Assembly: GCF_900106755.1 (NCBI RefSeq)
Contig: NZ_FNNN01000011.1
Coordinates: forward strand, 62,001 to 126,000
DNA from: Bacteroides faecis MAJ27
GTDB lineage: Bacteria > Bacteroidota > Bacteroidia > Bacteroidales > Bacteroidaceae
DNA: 64,000 nt
Direction: 5' to 3'
In this document: in pieces, positions 27,832 to 37,228 of the stretch
Position numbering within the stretch: the first letter of the stretch is position 1
Layout: every line of letters starts with the position of its first letter
Translations under genes and position numbers: made by a program
The notes under the pieces: model-generated
Told to the model about the DNA's origin: nothing
The model's input: only the letters and a program-made list of their open reading frames with translations
The model's database searches: none

Positions 27832-27856
27832 TTTGCGCTACTTAACTATTGCATAA

Positions 27857-28726
27857 ATGGAAACAAGTGAAATATTAAAAAAGGTTCGTCAGATTGAAAT
27901 CAAGACACGAGGACTGTCTAACAATATCTTTGCAGGCCAATACCATTCGGCCTTCAAGGGTAGGGGTATGTCTTTCTCGGAAGTCCGTGAGTATCAGTTT
28001 GGCGACGATATACGCGACATCGACTGGAATGTGACAGCACGATTCAACAAACCTTATGTGAAAGTGTTTGAAGAAGAGCGCGAACTGACAGTGATGTTGA
28101 TGGTCGATGTTTCCGGAAGTTTGGAATTTGGTACAGTGAAACAACTGAAGAAGGATATGGTAACGGAAATTGCAGCTACTCTTGCATTCTCCGCTATCCA
28201 GAACAACGATAAAATTGGTGTGATCTTCTTTTCAGACCGGATAGAGAAATTTATTCCTCCCAAAAAGGGGCGTAAACATATTCTATATATTATCCGCGAA
28301 CTGATTGACTTTCAGCCGGAAAGCCGCCGTACCAATATTCGTCTGGCATTGGAGTATCTGACTAATGTAATGAAAAGACGTTGTACTGCGTTTATTTTAT
28401 CCGACTTCATCGATCAGGACAACTTCAAGAACGCTTTGACTATCGCCAACCGGAAGCATGACGTAGTGGCATTGCAGGTGTATGACAGGAGAGTGAGTGA
28501 TCTTCCTCCGGTAGGACTGATGCGGATAAAGGATGCGGAAACCGGTCATGAACAATGGATCGATACTTCTTCCAAAGCTGTACGCCGGGCACACCGTGAC
28601 TGGTGGATCAACAAACAGACTGAACTGAACGACACATTTACCAAAAGTAATGTAGACTCCGTATCTGTGAGAACCGACCAGGATTACGTAAAGGCATTGT
28701 TGAATTTATTTGCCAAACGAAATTAA
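27857..28726 (+). CDS. DUF58/VWA-like protein of the Bat operon
   Basis: The 289-residue protein belongs to DUF58. It has the conserved N-terminal segment GRGMSFSEVREYQFGDDIRD and a degenerate von Willebrand A fold with a MIDAS-like DVSGS motif (MLMVDVSGSL). Its usual partner is the MoxR ATPase directly upstream. It has no membrane segment and is probably cytosolic, acting between MoxR and the membrane Bat proteins. The stop shares its last base with the ATG of the next gene (28726). Confidence 0.93.
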   Translation: METSEILKKVRQIEIKTRGLSNNIFAGQYHSAFKGRGMSFSEVREYQFGDDIRDIDWNVTARFNKPYVKVFEEERELTVMLMVDVSGSLEFGTVKQLKKDMVTEIAATLAFSAIQNNDKIGVIFFSDRIEKFIPPKKGRKHILYIIRELIDFQPESRRTNIRLALEYLTNVMKRRCTAFILSDFIDQDNFKNALTIANRKHDVVALQVYDRRVSDLPPVGLMRIKDAETGHEQWIDTSSKAVRRAHRDWWINKQTELNDTFTKSNVDSVSVRTDQDYVKALLNLFAKRN

Positions 28727-29814
28727 TGGAATCAAAAATGAATAGAAATATTATTCTGATAGCATTGTTATGTCTGCTGCCTATGGGTAGAACTGTAGCA
28801 CAGTCTGTTACGGTTGAAGCCAAGATAGATTCGTTGCAGATATTAATTGGCGAACAAGCGAAAGTACAACTACAAGTAGCGATGGACGCCAAGCAACGTG
28901 CTGTCTTTCCTGCTTATACCGATACGCTGGTGCGTGGGGTAGAAATTATAGAAACTGTCAAACCGGATACGCAATTTCTGAATGATCGCCAACGGATGCT
29001 GATCACTCAGGAATATATTATCACCTCGTTTGATTCAGCTCTCTATTATCTTCCGCCAATGCCCGTCACAGTGGATGGCAAAGAATATAGATCAAAAGCA
29101 CTGGCACTGAAAGTATATTCGATGCCGGTCGACACTTTACATCCGGACCAGTTCTTCGGACAAAAAACAGTGATGAAAGCACCTTTTGCCTGGGAAGACT
29201 GGTATGGACTAATCGGTTGCTCATTCCTTGCATTACCTTTGCTCGGTCTGTTAATCTATCTGATCATTCGTATCCGTGATAATAAACCTATTATCCGCAA
29301 GATAAAAGTAGAACCTAAGTTGCCGCCACATCAGGCTGCGATGAAAGAAATCGAACGTATCAAGAGTGAGAAGGTATGGCAGAAGGGAGAGCCGAAGACA
29401 TACTATACAGAACTGACGGATACTCTTCGTACCTACATCAAGGATCGTTTCGGATTCAACGCACTTGAAATGACTTCTTCTGAAATCATTGATAAGTTAT
29501 TGGAAATGAACGATAAAGATGCTATATCGGATTTGAAGGAACTCTTCCAGACAGCGGATTTGGTAAAGTTTGCCAAACATGATCCGCAAATGAATGAAAA
29601 CGATGCGAATTTGATTAACGCAATCGATTTTATCAACGAGACAAAGCAACCGGAAGAGGAGAATCAGAAACCGCAACCAACGGAAATCACAATCATCGAG
29701 AAACGTTCTCTGCGTACCAAAATATTATTAATCTGCGGTATTGTATTCTTATCTGCAGCATTAATCGGTACTTTTATATATATAGGTATGCAGCTTTATG
29801 ATCTCTTTGCATAA
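28726..29814 (+). CDS. Exported/membrane protein of the Bat operon (unnamed)
   Basis: The 362-residue protein has a signal-like N-terminus (residues 1-25, TVAQ), a periplasmic beta domain (about 26-145, similar in style to the N-terminal part of BatD), a membrane helix near 165-187, a cytosolic helical segment (residues 190-320, LPPHQAAMKEIERIKSEKVW, YYTELTDTLRTYIKDRFGFN) and a second helix at 330-355. The PHQAAMKEI segment is shared by proteins in this slot of Bacteroidota bat operons. The start may be at 28726 or at ATG 28738. No individual function is known to me; a part in a membrane VWA/MoxR complex is inferred from operon position. Confidence 0.8.
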   Translation: MESKMNRNIILIALLCLLPMGRTVAQSVTVEAKIDSLQILIGEQAKVQLQVAMDAKQRAVFPAYTDTLVRGVEIIETVKPDTQFLNDRQRMLITQEYIITSFDSALYYLPPMPVTVDGKEYRSKALALKVYSMPVDTLHPDQFFGQKTVMKAPFAWEDWYGLIGCSFLALPLLGLLIYLIIRIRDNKPIIRKIKVEPKLPPHQAAMKEIERIKSEKVWQKGEPKTYYTELTDTLRTYIKDRFGFNALEMTSSEIIDKLLEMNDKDAISDLKELFQTADLVKFAKHDPQMNENDANLINAIDFINETKQPEEENQKPQPTEITIIEKRSLRTKILLICGIVFLSAALIGTFIYIGMQLYDLFA

Positions 29815-29858
29815 TGTGGTGTGAATACTAAATAGTAAACTGTTAAATCGAAAATAAA

Positions 29859-30842
29859 ATGGTTTTTGCCAATATTGAATATCTGTTTTTGCTATTATTG
29901 CTTATACCTTATATTGTATGGTATATCTTAAAGCGAAAGAAATCTGAGGCTACGCTCCAGATTTCGGATGCACGGGTATATGCGCATACTCCCAAAAGTT
30001 ATAAGAATTATTTGCTGCATGCTCCATTTATACTACGTGTCATTGCATTAGCATTGATAATTGTAGTACTTGCACGTCCGCAAAGCACTAATAAGTGGCA
30101 AAACAGCGAAATAGAGGGAATTGATATTATGCTGGCTATCGACGTGTCCACCAGTATGCTGGCAGAAGACTTGAAGCCGAACAGACTGGAAGCTGCCAAA
30201 GATGTAGCTGCTGAATTTATTAACGGACGCCCGAATGATAATATTGGTATCACTCTGTTTGCCGGAGAAACGTTCACTCAATGCCCCCTGACTGTAGATC
30301 ATGCCGTATTGCTGGATATGATTCATAATATCAAATGTGGGCTTATCGAAGATGGTACGGCAGTAGGTATGGGAGTTGCAAACGCCGTAACCCGCCTGAA
30401 AGACAGTAAAGCCAAATCAAAAGTGGTCATCTTATTGACAGATGGTACAAATAATAAAGGAGATATTTCACCATTGACAGCTGCCGAGATTGCCAAAAGT
30501 TTTGGTATCCGTGTATATACCATCGGAGTGGGTACGAACGGAATGGCTCCATATCCTTATCCGGTCGGCAATACGGTACAGTACATCAATATGCCGGTAG
30601 AAATCGACGAGAAAACATTGACTCAGATTGCCGGTACTACGGATGGTAACTATTTCAGAGCTACGAGCAACTCGAAACTGAAAGAGGTATATGAAGAAAT
30701 AGACAAGCTGGAGAAAACAAAGCTGAACGTGAAAGAGTATAGCAAGCGGGAGGAAGACTATCGCTGGTTTGCACTGGCTGCCTTCCTTTGTGTATTGCTG
30801 GAAGTTTTATTACGTAATTCAATACTCAAGAAAATTCCGTAG
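29859..30842 (+). CDS. batA: Aerotolerance protein BatA (VWA domain)
   Basis: The 327-residue protein has membrane helices at about residues 8-24 and 52-70 and a C-terminal one near 305-322. Between them lies a von Willebrand A domain with a complete MIDAS (AIDVSTSM, then TLFAG and LLTDGTNNKGD). The order of genes matches the batABCDE operon described in Bacteroides fragilis, in which it affects tolerance to oxygen. It probably binds a metal through MIDAS and interacts with BatB and the MoxR ATPase. Confidence 0.93.
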   Translation: MVFANIEYLFLLLLLIPYIVWYILKRKKSEATLQISDARVYAHTPKSYKNYLLHAPFILRVIALALIIVVLARPQSTNKWQNSEIEGIDIMLAIDVSTSMLAEDLKPNRLEAAKDVAAEFINGRPNDNIGITLFAGETFTQCPLTVDHAVLLDMIHNIKCGLIEDGTAVGMGVANAVTRLKDSKAKSKVVILLTDGTNNKGDISPLTAAEIAKSFGIRVYTIGVGTNGMAPYPYPVGNTVQYINMPVEIDEKTLTQIAGTTDGNYFRATSNSKLKEVYEEIDKLEKTKLNVKEYSKREEDYRWFALAAFLCVLLEVLLRNSILKKIP

Positions 30843-30888
30843 GAATGTTGGGTCAATCGTGATTTGTAAATCGTAAAATAGGAAGAAG

Positions 30889-31917
30889 ATGTTTCGATTT
30901 GAAGAACCTGCATATTTATATTTATTGCTGCTGTTACCGTTTTTAGCAGCTTTCTACTTGTATTCCAACTACAGGAGACGAAGAAATATCCGACGTTTTG
31001 GAGATCCGGAATTGTTAGCGCAATTGATGCCGGATGTATCTAAATATCGTCCGGATGTGAAGTTCTGGCTCATTTTTGCTGCTATCGGCTTATTCTCGGT
31101 ATTGCTGGCCCGCCCGCAATTTGGTTCTAAGCAGGAAACGGTGAAGCGTAAAGGAGTGGAAGTGATTATCGCTCTGGATATATCCAATTCTATGTTGGCA
31201 CAAGATGTTCAGCCTAGCCGTTTGGAAAAGGCGAAGAGACTGGTATCCAGATTGGTGGATGAGTTAGATAATGATAAGGTAGGTATGATTGTATTTGCCG
31301 GAGATGCTTTTACTCAGTTACCAATTACCAGTGATTATATTTCTGCCAAGATGTTTTTGGAATCTATCAGCCCTTCGCTGATTTCCAAGCAAGGTACAGC
31401 AATCGGAGAAGCAATTAATCTGGCAACTCGCAGTTTTACTCCACAAGAAGGAGTAGGACGTGCTATCATTGTCATCACGGATGGTGAGAACCATGAAGGC
31501 GGGGCTGTAGAAGCTGCTAAGGCTGCTGCTGAAAAAGGTATTCAGGTGAGTGTGTTGGGGGTAGGTATGCCGGAAGGTGCTCCTATTCCGATAGAAGGAA
31601 CGAACGATTATCGTCGCGACCGCGAAGGTAATGTTATTGTAACTCGCCTGAATGAAGCTATGTGCCAGGAAATAGCCAAAGACGGAAAGGGTATCTATGT
31701 ACGGGTGGATAATTCTAACTCTGCTCAAAAAGCTATTAACCAGGAAATTAGTAAGATGGCTAAGTCTGATGTAGAATCGAAAATATATACAGATTTCAAT
31801 GAACAGTTTCAGGCTATTGCATGGATCATTTTACTGTTGTTACTAGCTGAGATGTTAATTTTGGACCGTAAGAATCCATTATTCAAAAACGTTCATCTGT
31901 TCTCTAATAAGAAGTAA
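30889..31917 (+). CDS. batB: Aerotolerance protein BatB (VWA domain)
   Basis: The 342-residue paralogue of BatA has the same design: two N-terminal helices (YLYLLLLLPFLAAFYLYS and FWLIFAAIGLFSVLLA), a VWA domain with MIDAS (ALDISNSM, VFAGDAFTQLP, ITDGENHEGG) and a C-terminal helix (AIAWIILLLLLAEMLIL). BatA and BatB are thought to work as a pair. It lies 46 bp after batA and 3 bp before batC. Confidence 0.93.
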   Translation: MFRFEEPAYLYLLLLLPFLAAFYLYSNYRRRRNIRRFGDPELLAQLMPDVSKYRPDVKFWLIFAAIGLFSVLLARPQFGSKQETVKRKGVEVIIALDISNSMLAQDVQPSRLEKAKRLVSRLVDELDNDKVGMIVFAGDAFTQLPITSDYISAKMFLESISPSLISKQGTAIGEAINLATRSFTPQEGVGRAIIVITDGENHEGGAVEAAKAAAEKGIQVSVLGVGMPEGAPIPIEGTNDYRRDREGNVIVTRLNEAMCQEIAKDGKGIYVRVDNSNSAQKAINQEISKMAKSDVESKIYTDFNEQFQAIAWIILLLLLAEMLILDRKNPLFKNVHLFSNKK

Positions 31918-31920
31918 GCT

Positions 31921-32649
31921 ATGCGTATGTTAAAAATGAAATATATTCTATTCGCTGCCTTTCTGTTATCAGCTGTCGGTATCTCGGCGCAGAAAGCAGA
32001 GCGTGACTATATCCGTAAAGGAAATCGTCTGTTCAATGATAGTGTATTCGTCGATGCAGAGGTCAATTACCGCAAGGCTTTGGAAATCAATCCTAAATCG
32101 ACTGTATCTATGTACAATTTAGGAAATACGCTTTCACAACAGCAAAAATTTCAAGATGCCATGGAGCAATATGCTTCTGCCAGCAAAATAGAAAAGGATA
32201 AAATGAAATTGGCACATATTTATCACAATATGGGAGTACTTTTTCAAGCTGGCAAGGATTATGCAAAGGCAGTAGATGCCTATAAAATGTCACTGCGTAA
32301 CAATCCTGCAGATCATGAAACACGGTATAACCTGGCTCTTGCACAGAAAATGTTGAAAGATCAGCAGAACCAACAGGATCAAGATCAAAACCAGGATCAA
32401 AACAAAGATCAACAGCAGAAGCAAGATCAGAAACAGGACCAAAATAAAGACAAGCAAAACGATCAGAAGAAAGATGATCAAAAAGACCAGCAACAACCGC
32501 CGAAACCTGAAAAACAAGATAATCAGATGTCAAAGGAAAATGCTGAACAGTTGCTTAATTCTGTAATGCAGGATGAGAAAGACGTGCAGGACAAAGTGAA
32601 GAAACAACAGAAAGTTATTCAGGGTGGTCGTCTGGAAAAAGATTGGTAA
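31921..32649 (+). CDS. batC: Aerotolerance protein BatC (TPR, low-complexity tail)
   Basis: The 242-residue exported protein has a signal peptide (ending GISAQ), three TPR repeats (about residues 28-140, for example AEVNYRKALEINPKSTVSMY and AVDAYKMSLRNNPADHETRY) and then a tail of about 55 residues made almost only of Gln, Asp, Lys and Asn (QDQNQDQNKDQQQKQDQK). This is expected for BatC; the tail is probably disordered and may differ in length among strains. It acts in the periplasm and probably binds other Bat proteins through its TPRs. Confidence 0.9.
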   Translation: MRMLKMKYILFAAFLLSAVGISAQKAERDYIRKGNRLFNDSVFVDAEVNYRKALEINPKSTVSMYNLGNTLSQQQKFQDAMEQYASASKIEKDKMKLAHIYHNMGVLFQAGKDYAKAVDAYKMSLRNNPADHETRYNLALAQKMLKDQQNQQDQDQNQDQNKDQQQKQDQKQDQNKDKQNDQKKDDQKDQQQPPKPEKQDNQMSKENAEQLLNSVMQDEKDVQDKVKKQQKVIQGGRLEKDW

Positions 32650-32682
32650 TAATAAAAGTTGATGATATAAATTTCATAAGCA

Positions 32683-34512
32683 ATGAAAAAACTGATTGTT
32701 ATATTGATGGCATTGATAGCATACAGCACCCAGGCGCTTGCCGACAAGGTGTCATTTACTGCTTCCGCTCCTGATGTAGTGGTGGTAGGAGATCAATTCA
32801 GGCTATCTTATACAGTAACCACACAAAAAGTAAAAGACTTTCAAGCGCCGTCTATCAAAGGATTCGATGTTTTGATGGGGCCGAGCCGTTCTCAACAAAG
32901 TAGTACACAGATAATGAATGGTAATGTCACATCTACGAGTAGCATTACATTTACTTATATATTGATGGCAAATACCGCCGGTGAATATACAATCCCCGGT
33001 GCTTCTATTGTTGCGGATGGTAATCAGATGGTTTCCAACTCTGTAAAGGTGAAAGTGTTACCACAAGACCAGGCTAGTAATGGAGGACAAAGTGATGGCA
33101 GTTCATCTGCACGTTCGTCTTCATCTGGCACAAGCGTATCCAATCAGGACTTGTTTATTACAGCTACAGCCAGTAAAACAAATGTATATGAACAGGAAGC
33201 ATTCGTCTTGACGTATAAAATATATACCAGAGAGCATGACTTACAACTGAATAATGCCAAACTTCCTGACTTTAAAGGTTTTCACTCACAAGAAATTGAG
33301 ATGACTACTAACGCAAGATGGACGCAGGAGCATTATAAGGGACGTAACTACAATACGACGATCTATCGTCAATTTGTATTATTTCCCCAACAATCGGGCA
33401 AATTATTTATAGAACCGGCACAATTCCAGATGACAGTGGGTAAGGCAATCCAATCCGATGATCCTTTCGATGCATTTTTCAATGGTGGAAGTAATGTTGT
33501 CAGAGTTCAGAAATCAATTGTTACTCCTAAAATAGCAATCAATGTTAATCCGCTTCCTGCTGGAAAACCCGCAAGCTTTTCAGGTGGAGTGGGAGAGTTC
33601 AACATCTCATCTTCAATCAATAGCAAAGAGCTGAAAACCAATGATGCTATTACCATCAAGTTAGTGATCTCCGGAACAGGAAACTTGAAACTGATTTCTA
33701 ATCCGGAAATTAAGTTCCCGGATGACTTTGAAGTATATGATCCTAAAGTAGATAACCAAGTCAGACTAACTCAAGAAGGTCTCACTGGAAATAAAGTCAT
33801 TGAGTATCTGGCTATTCCAAGACATGCTGGCAATTATAAAATTCCGGGAGTTTCTTTTAGCTATTTCGATATCCGTTCAAAATCTTACAAGACATTGAAA
33901 ACGGAAGATTACGTAATCAATGTTGAAAAAGGTGCAGGAAACGCTGATCAGGTGATTGCTAATTTCACCAACAAAGAAGACTTGAAAGTACTGGGTGAAG
34001 ACATTCGTTACATCAAGCAAAATGAAGTAACTCTCCAACCTAAAGGTAGTTTCTTCTATGGCTCAGTGACGTATTGGCTGTTCTATATCATTCCCGCTCT
34101 TGCTTTCATCATATTCTTTATCGTCTACCACAAACAGGCAGCAGCAAACGCTAATGTTGCTAAGATGAAGACAAAGAAAGCTAATAAGGTAGCAACTAAA
34201 CGTATGAAACTAGCTGGTAAACTGCTCTCTGAAAACAAGAAAGATGCTTTCTATGATGAAGTTTTGAAAGCATTGTGGGGATATATCAGTGACAAACTAA
34301 GTATTCCAGTCTCTCGTTTATCAAAAGACAATATTGAAGAGAAATTGAGAAACCATGGAGTAAGTGAAGAATTAATTAAAGAATTCCTGAATGCATTGAA
34401 TGATTGTGAGTTTGCTCGTTTCGCTCCGGGGGATGAAAATCAGGCGATGGATAAAGTTTATTCATCTTCAATAGAAGTGATAAGCAGGATGGAAAATTCA
34501 ATAAAACATTAA
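32683..34512 (+). CDS. batD: Aerotolerance protein BatD
   Basis: This 609-residue membrane protein of the BatD (oxygen tolerance) family has a signal peptide (ending QALA), a long periplasmic part of Ig-like beta domains (residues 22-445; a Ser-rich linker SSSARSSSSGTS near 145), a transmembrane helix near 455-478 and a cytosolic helical domain (residues 490-605) that resembles the end of the protein at 28726-29814 (YDEVLKALWGYISDKL compared with YYTELTDTLRTYIKDRF). It is probably the scaffold of the Bat complex. Confidence 0.9.
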   Translation: MKKLIVILMALIAYSTQALADKVSFTASAPDVVVVGDQFRLSYTVTTQKVKDFQAPSIKGFDVLMGPSRSQQSSTQIMNGNVTSTSSITFTYILMANTAGEYTIPGASIVADGNQMVSNSVKVKVLPQDQASNGGQSDGSSSARSSSSGTSVSNQDLFITATASKTNVYEQEAFVLTYKIYTREHDLQLNNAKLPDFKGFHSQEIEMTTNARWTQEHYKGRNYNTTIYRQFVLFPQQSGKLFIEPAQFQMTVGKAIQSDDPFDAFFNGGSNVVRVQKSIVTPKIAINVNPLPAGKPASFSGGVGEFNISSSINSKELKTNDAITIKLVISGTGNLKLISNPEIKFPDDFEVYDPKVDNQVRLTQEGLTGNKVIEYLAIPRHAGNYKIPGVSFSYFDIRSKSYKTLKTEDYVINVEKGAGNADQVIANFTNKEDLKVLGEDIRYIKQNEVTLQPKGSFFYGSVTYWLFYIIPALAFIIFFIVYHKQAAANANVAKMKTKKANKVATKRMKLAGKLLSENKKDAFYDEVLKALWGYISDKLSIPVSRLSKDNIEEKLRNHGVSEELIKEFLNALNDCEFARFAPGDENQAMDKVYSSSIEVISRMENSIKH

Positions 34513-34530
34513 CCCTGAAGAGATTGTGTC

Positions 34531-35364
34531 ATGAAAAAAATATTGTTTTTTATATTATTATCGATGTCAGTTACTTGTTTCGGACAAGGATCTCAAAACA
34601 TTGATTCTATACAAACAACTGAAGTTGATTCTATCCATGCGGGTTCACATGCATTTCCCGATACGAAATTGGAAGATGCAACAAAAGCTGAAGGAGATTC
34701 CGCATATATAAAAGATGATTATACAACTGCTATCCAGATATATGAGTCCTTATTAAAAAATGGAGAGTCTGCAGATGTGTATTACAATTTAGGAAACAGT
34801 TATTATAAAATTGGAGAAATAGCCAAAGCCGTACTCAATTACGAACGCGCTTTGCTCATGAAACCGGGAAACAGTGATATCCGTGCCAATCTGGAAGTAG
34901 CGCGCGCTAAAACAATAGATAAAGTAGAACCGGTTCCGGAAGTTTTCTTTGTATCATGGACTAAGGCTCTGATAAACAGCATGAGTGTAGATGCATGGGC
35001 TACATGGGGAATTGTCTCATTCATTCTATTTATCATCACTCTTTATTTCTTTATCTTCTCCAAACAGATTATGCTGAAGAAAGTAGGGTTTATCGCAGGC
35101 ATCGTTTTCCTGATCGTTATGATATGTTCTAATCTGTTTGCCTCAGAACAAAAAGAACGTCTGGTAAATCGAAACGAAGCGATTGTCATGAATCCTAGCG
35201 TAACAGTTCGCAGCACTCCAAGTGAAAGTGGAACTAGCTTGTTTATTCTTCATGAAGGACGTAAGGTCAGTATCAAAGACAATTCAATGAAAGAATGGAA
35301 GGAAATTCGCTTGGAAGACGGCAAAGTAGGATGGGTACCGGCTTCCGCTATTGAAGTGATATAA
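34531..35364 (+). CDS. batE: Aerotolerance protein BatE (TPR and SH3)
   Basis: The 277-residue protein has a signal peptide (ending VTCFGQ), TPR repeats in residues 45-120 (YYNLGNSYYKIGEIAKAVLN), two membrane helices (about 155-175 and 185-202) and a C-terminal bacterial SH3 domain (residues 215-277, VTVRSTPSESGTSLFILHEG, GWVPASAIEVI). The SH3 module may contact peptidoglycan or a partner. It is the last gene of the operon, followed by a terminator at 35394-35432. Confidence 0.9.
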   Translation: MKKILFFILLSMSVTCFGQGSQNIDSIQTTEVDSIHAGSHAFPDTKLEDATKAEGDSAYIKDDYTTAIQIYESLLKNGESADVYYNLGNSYYKIGEIAKAVLNYERALLMKPGNSDIRANLEVARAKTIDKVEPVPEVFFVSWTKALINSMSVDAWATWGIVSFILFIITLYFFIFSKQIMLKKVGFIAGIVFLIVMICSNLFASEQKERLVNRNEAIVMNPSVTVRSTPSESGTSLFILHEGRKVSIKDNSMKEWKEIRLEDGKVGWVPASAIEVI

Positions 35365-35393
35365 AATTCATAAACAGAATAGATGAATTTAGG

Positions 35394-35432
35394 AAAAAAG
35401 ATAAGCAAATAATTTGTTTTATCTTTTTTTTT
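35394..35432 (+). terminator. Terminator of the Bat operon
   Basis: AAAAAAGATAAGCAAA (35394-35409) pairs with 35413-35427 with a small bulge and continues into T residues to 35432. Confidence 0.75.
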
Positions 35433-35497
35433 GCTTAAGTTTATAGCGTGATAAAAAATTAAATACAATATAGTATTAACCATTAAATTTATGAGAC

Positions 35498-35788
35498 ATG
35501 AGAACAATAACATTTAATGAACTTCGCAAGATTAAAGATTCATTGCCTAGCGGTAGCATGCATAGAATAGCAGACGAACTTGGTTTGCACGTCGATACAG
35601 TGCGCAACTTCTTCGGAGGGCACAATTTCAAGGAAGGAAAAAGTGTCGGAATACATCTTGAGCCCGGTCCGGATGGCGGGCTTGTAATGCTGGATGATAC
35701 AACTGTTCTCGACCGGGCTCTAAAAATCTTAGATGAAATAAACTTGAGTATGCAAAAAGAACAAGCTACCGAACCTATGCAAATTTAA
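35498..35788 (+). CDS. Small helix-turn-helix DNA-binding protein
   Basis: The 96-residue protein has an N-terminal HTH-like segment (GSMHRIADELGLHVDTVRNF, residues 19-38) followed by a GGHNFKEGKSVGIHLEPGPD stretch and a C-terminal helix. It resembles small conserved DNA-binding proteins of Bacteroidota. The recognition helix would be LHVDTVRNFFGG. It has its own terminator and lies between the Bat operon and the Usp fusion. Targets are unknown. Confidence 0.75.
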   Translation: MRTITFNELRKIKDSLPSGSMHRIADELGLHVDTVRNFFGGHNFKEGKSVGIHLEPGPDGGLVMLDDTTVLDRALKILDEINLSMQKEQATEPMQI

Positions 35789-35800
35789 AATATAAAACAG

Positions 35801-35828
35801 AATCCCAATTGCCCAAACAATTGGGATT
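35801..35828 (+). terminator. Terminator of the small HTH gene
   Basis: AATCCCAATTG (35801-35811) pairs exactly with 35818-35828; a T-rich stretch follows. Confidence 0.75.
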
Positions 35829-35861
35829 TCTTATTTGTTTACCTTCAAAAATAGATAAATT

Positions 35862-36983
35862 ATGGAAGATAAATTAGTAACCTTAGCTATTCTGACTTAT
35901 ACAAAAGCTCAGATTCTAAAAAATGTCCTCGAAAATGAAGGAATAGAAACATATATTCATAATGTAAATCAAATACAACCAGTTGTCTCTTCAGGAGTAC
36001 GCCTGCGAATTAAAGAAAGTGATTTACCGCGTGCATTAAAAATAACTGAAAGTTCTACTTGGTTATCTGAAAGTATAGTGGGAGAGAAGACGCCAAAGTC
36101 GGACAGTAAATCAAACAAAATTTTAATACCTGTCGATTTCTCCAGTTATTCGATGAAAGCGTGCGAATTCGGCTTTAATTTGGCAAAAACAGAGAATTCT
36201 GAAGTAATTCTATTACATGTTTACTTTACACCTATATACGCTTCATCATTACCATATGGTGACGTTTTTAATTATCAGATTGGAGATGAGGAATCTGTTA
36301 AAACAATCATCCAACAGGTGCATTCTGACCTCAACATACTATCTGATAAAATAAAGGAAAAAGTCGCATCTGGAGAATTCCCTGATATTAAATATAGTTG
36401 TATATTACGGGAAGGTATCCCTGAAGAAGAAATCTTAAGGTACGCCAAGGAGCAACGTCCTAAGGTTATCATTATGGGTACACGTGGAAAAAGCCAGAAA
36501 GATATCGACTTGATTGGTAGTGTCACAGCTGAAATCATTGATAGAAGCCGCACAGCAGTATTAGCCATTCCGGAAAATACTCCGTTCAAAGAATTCAATG
36601 AAGTAAAACGCATTGCTTTCCTAACCAATTTTGATCAAAGAGACTTGATTGCTTTTGAAGCTTTTTTCAATACGTGGAAATCCTTTCATTTTTCTGTCTC
36701 ATTAATACATCTGGCTGAATCAAAGGATACTTGGAACGAAATTAAGCTTGCTGGTATCAAGGATTATTTCCAAAAACAATATCCCGGGCTTGAAATCCAT
36801 TATGATGTGGTAATGAATGATAATCTATTGAAAGGACTTGATCAGTATATCAAAGATAATCAAATAGATATAATAACATTAACTTCCTATAAAAGAAATA
36901 TATTTGCTCGCTTATTTAATCCAAGTATCGCTCGTAAGATGATTTTCCATTCCGATACGCCATTGCTTGTTATTAACGGTTGA
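35862..36983 (+). CDS. DUF2007 domain fused to two universal stress protein domains
   Basis: The 373-residue cytosolic protein begins with a DUF2007-like domain (residues 1-66, TYTKAQILKNVLENEGIETY, LRIKESDLPRALKI), which resembles PII-like folds and is thought to sense or transmit signals. Residues 85-232 are a UspA domain with the ATP-binding G-2x-G-9x-G motif (MGTRGKSQKDIDLIGSVTAE). Residues 236-373 are a second Usp fold (IAFLTNFDQRDLIAFEAFF) that lacks this motif (TLTSYKRNIFARLFNPSIA). One nucleotide-binding and one degenerate Usp domain suggest a pseudo-dimer. It is a single-gene unit close to the oxygen-tolerance operon, which fits a stress role, but this is inferred. Confidence 0.85.
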   Translation: MEDKLVTLAILTYTKAQILKNVLENEGIETYIHNVNQIQPVVSSGVRLRIKESDLPRALKITESSTWLSESIVGEKTPKSDSKSNKILIPVDFSSYSMKACEFGFNLAKTENSEVILLHVYFTPIYASSLPYGDVFNYQIGDEESVKTIIQQVHSDLNILSDKIKEKVASGEFPDIKYSCILREGIPEEEILRYAKEQRPKVIIMGTRGKSQKDIDLIGSVTAEIIDRSRTAVLAIPENTPFKEFNEVKRIAFLTNFDQRDLIAFEAFFNTWKSFHFSVSLIHLAESKDTWNEIKLAGIKDYFQKQYPGLEIHYDVVMNDNLLKGLDQYIKDNQIDIITLTSYKRNIFARLFNPSIARKMIFHSDTPLLVING

Positions 36984-37089
36984 TCGGAAGGAAGCAAAAT
37001 AAGTTGTTTACGTTTAGGGAATAATACTGATTATGTTTAATAGAAAAAAAGATAATACTAATAACGACTCTCTCTTCTCTCTCTAAAAT

Positions 37090-37129
37090 AAAAGCGGCAT
37101 CCCAAAAATAAATGTAGATGCCGCTTTTT
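37090..37129 (+). terminator. Terminator of the DUF2007-Usp gene
   Basis: AAAAGCGGCATC (37090-37101) pairs with GATGCCGCTTTT (37117-37128) and enters a T-run. Confidence 0.8.
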
Positions 37130-37168
37130 CATTCTCCCCTCAAAAACATCAAAACTTAAGATAAAAAT

Positions 37169-37207
37169 AAAAAAGACCATCTCATTAATATTGAGATAGT
37201 CTTTTTT
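37169..37207 (-). terminator. Terminator of the TPR-protein gene
   Basis: The arms 37169-37184 and 37192-37207 (AAAAAAGACCATCTCA and its complement, one mismatch) form a stem with A/T ends, so it can work in both directions. It sits 22 bp beyond the minus-strand TPR gene stop. Confidence 0.75.
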
Positions 37208-37228
37208 ATAATAACTGATTAATGATAA

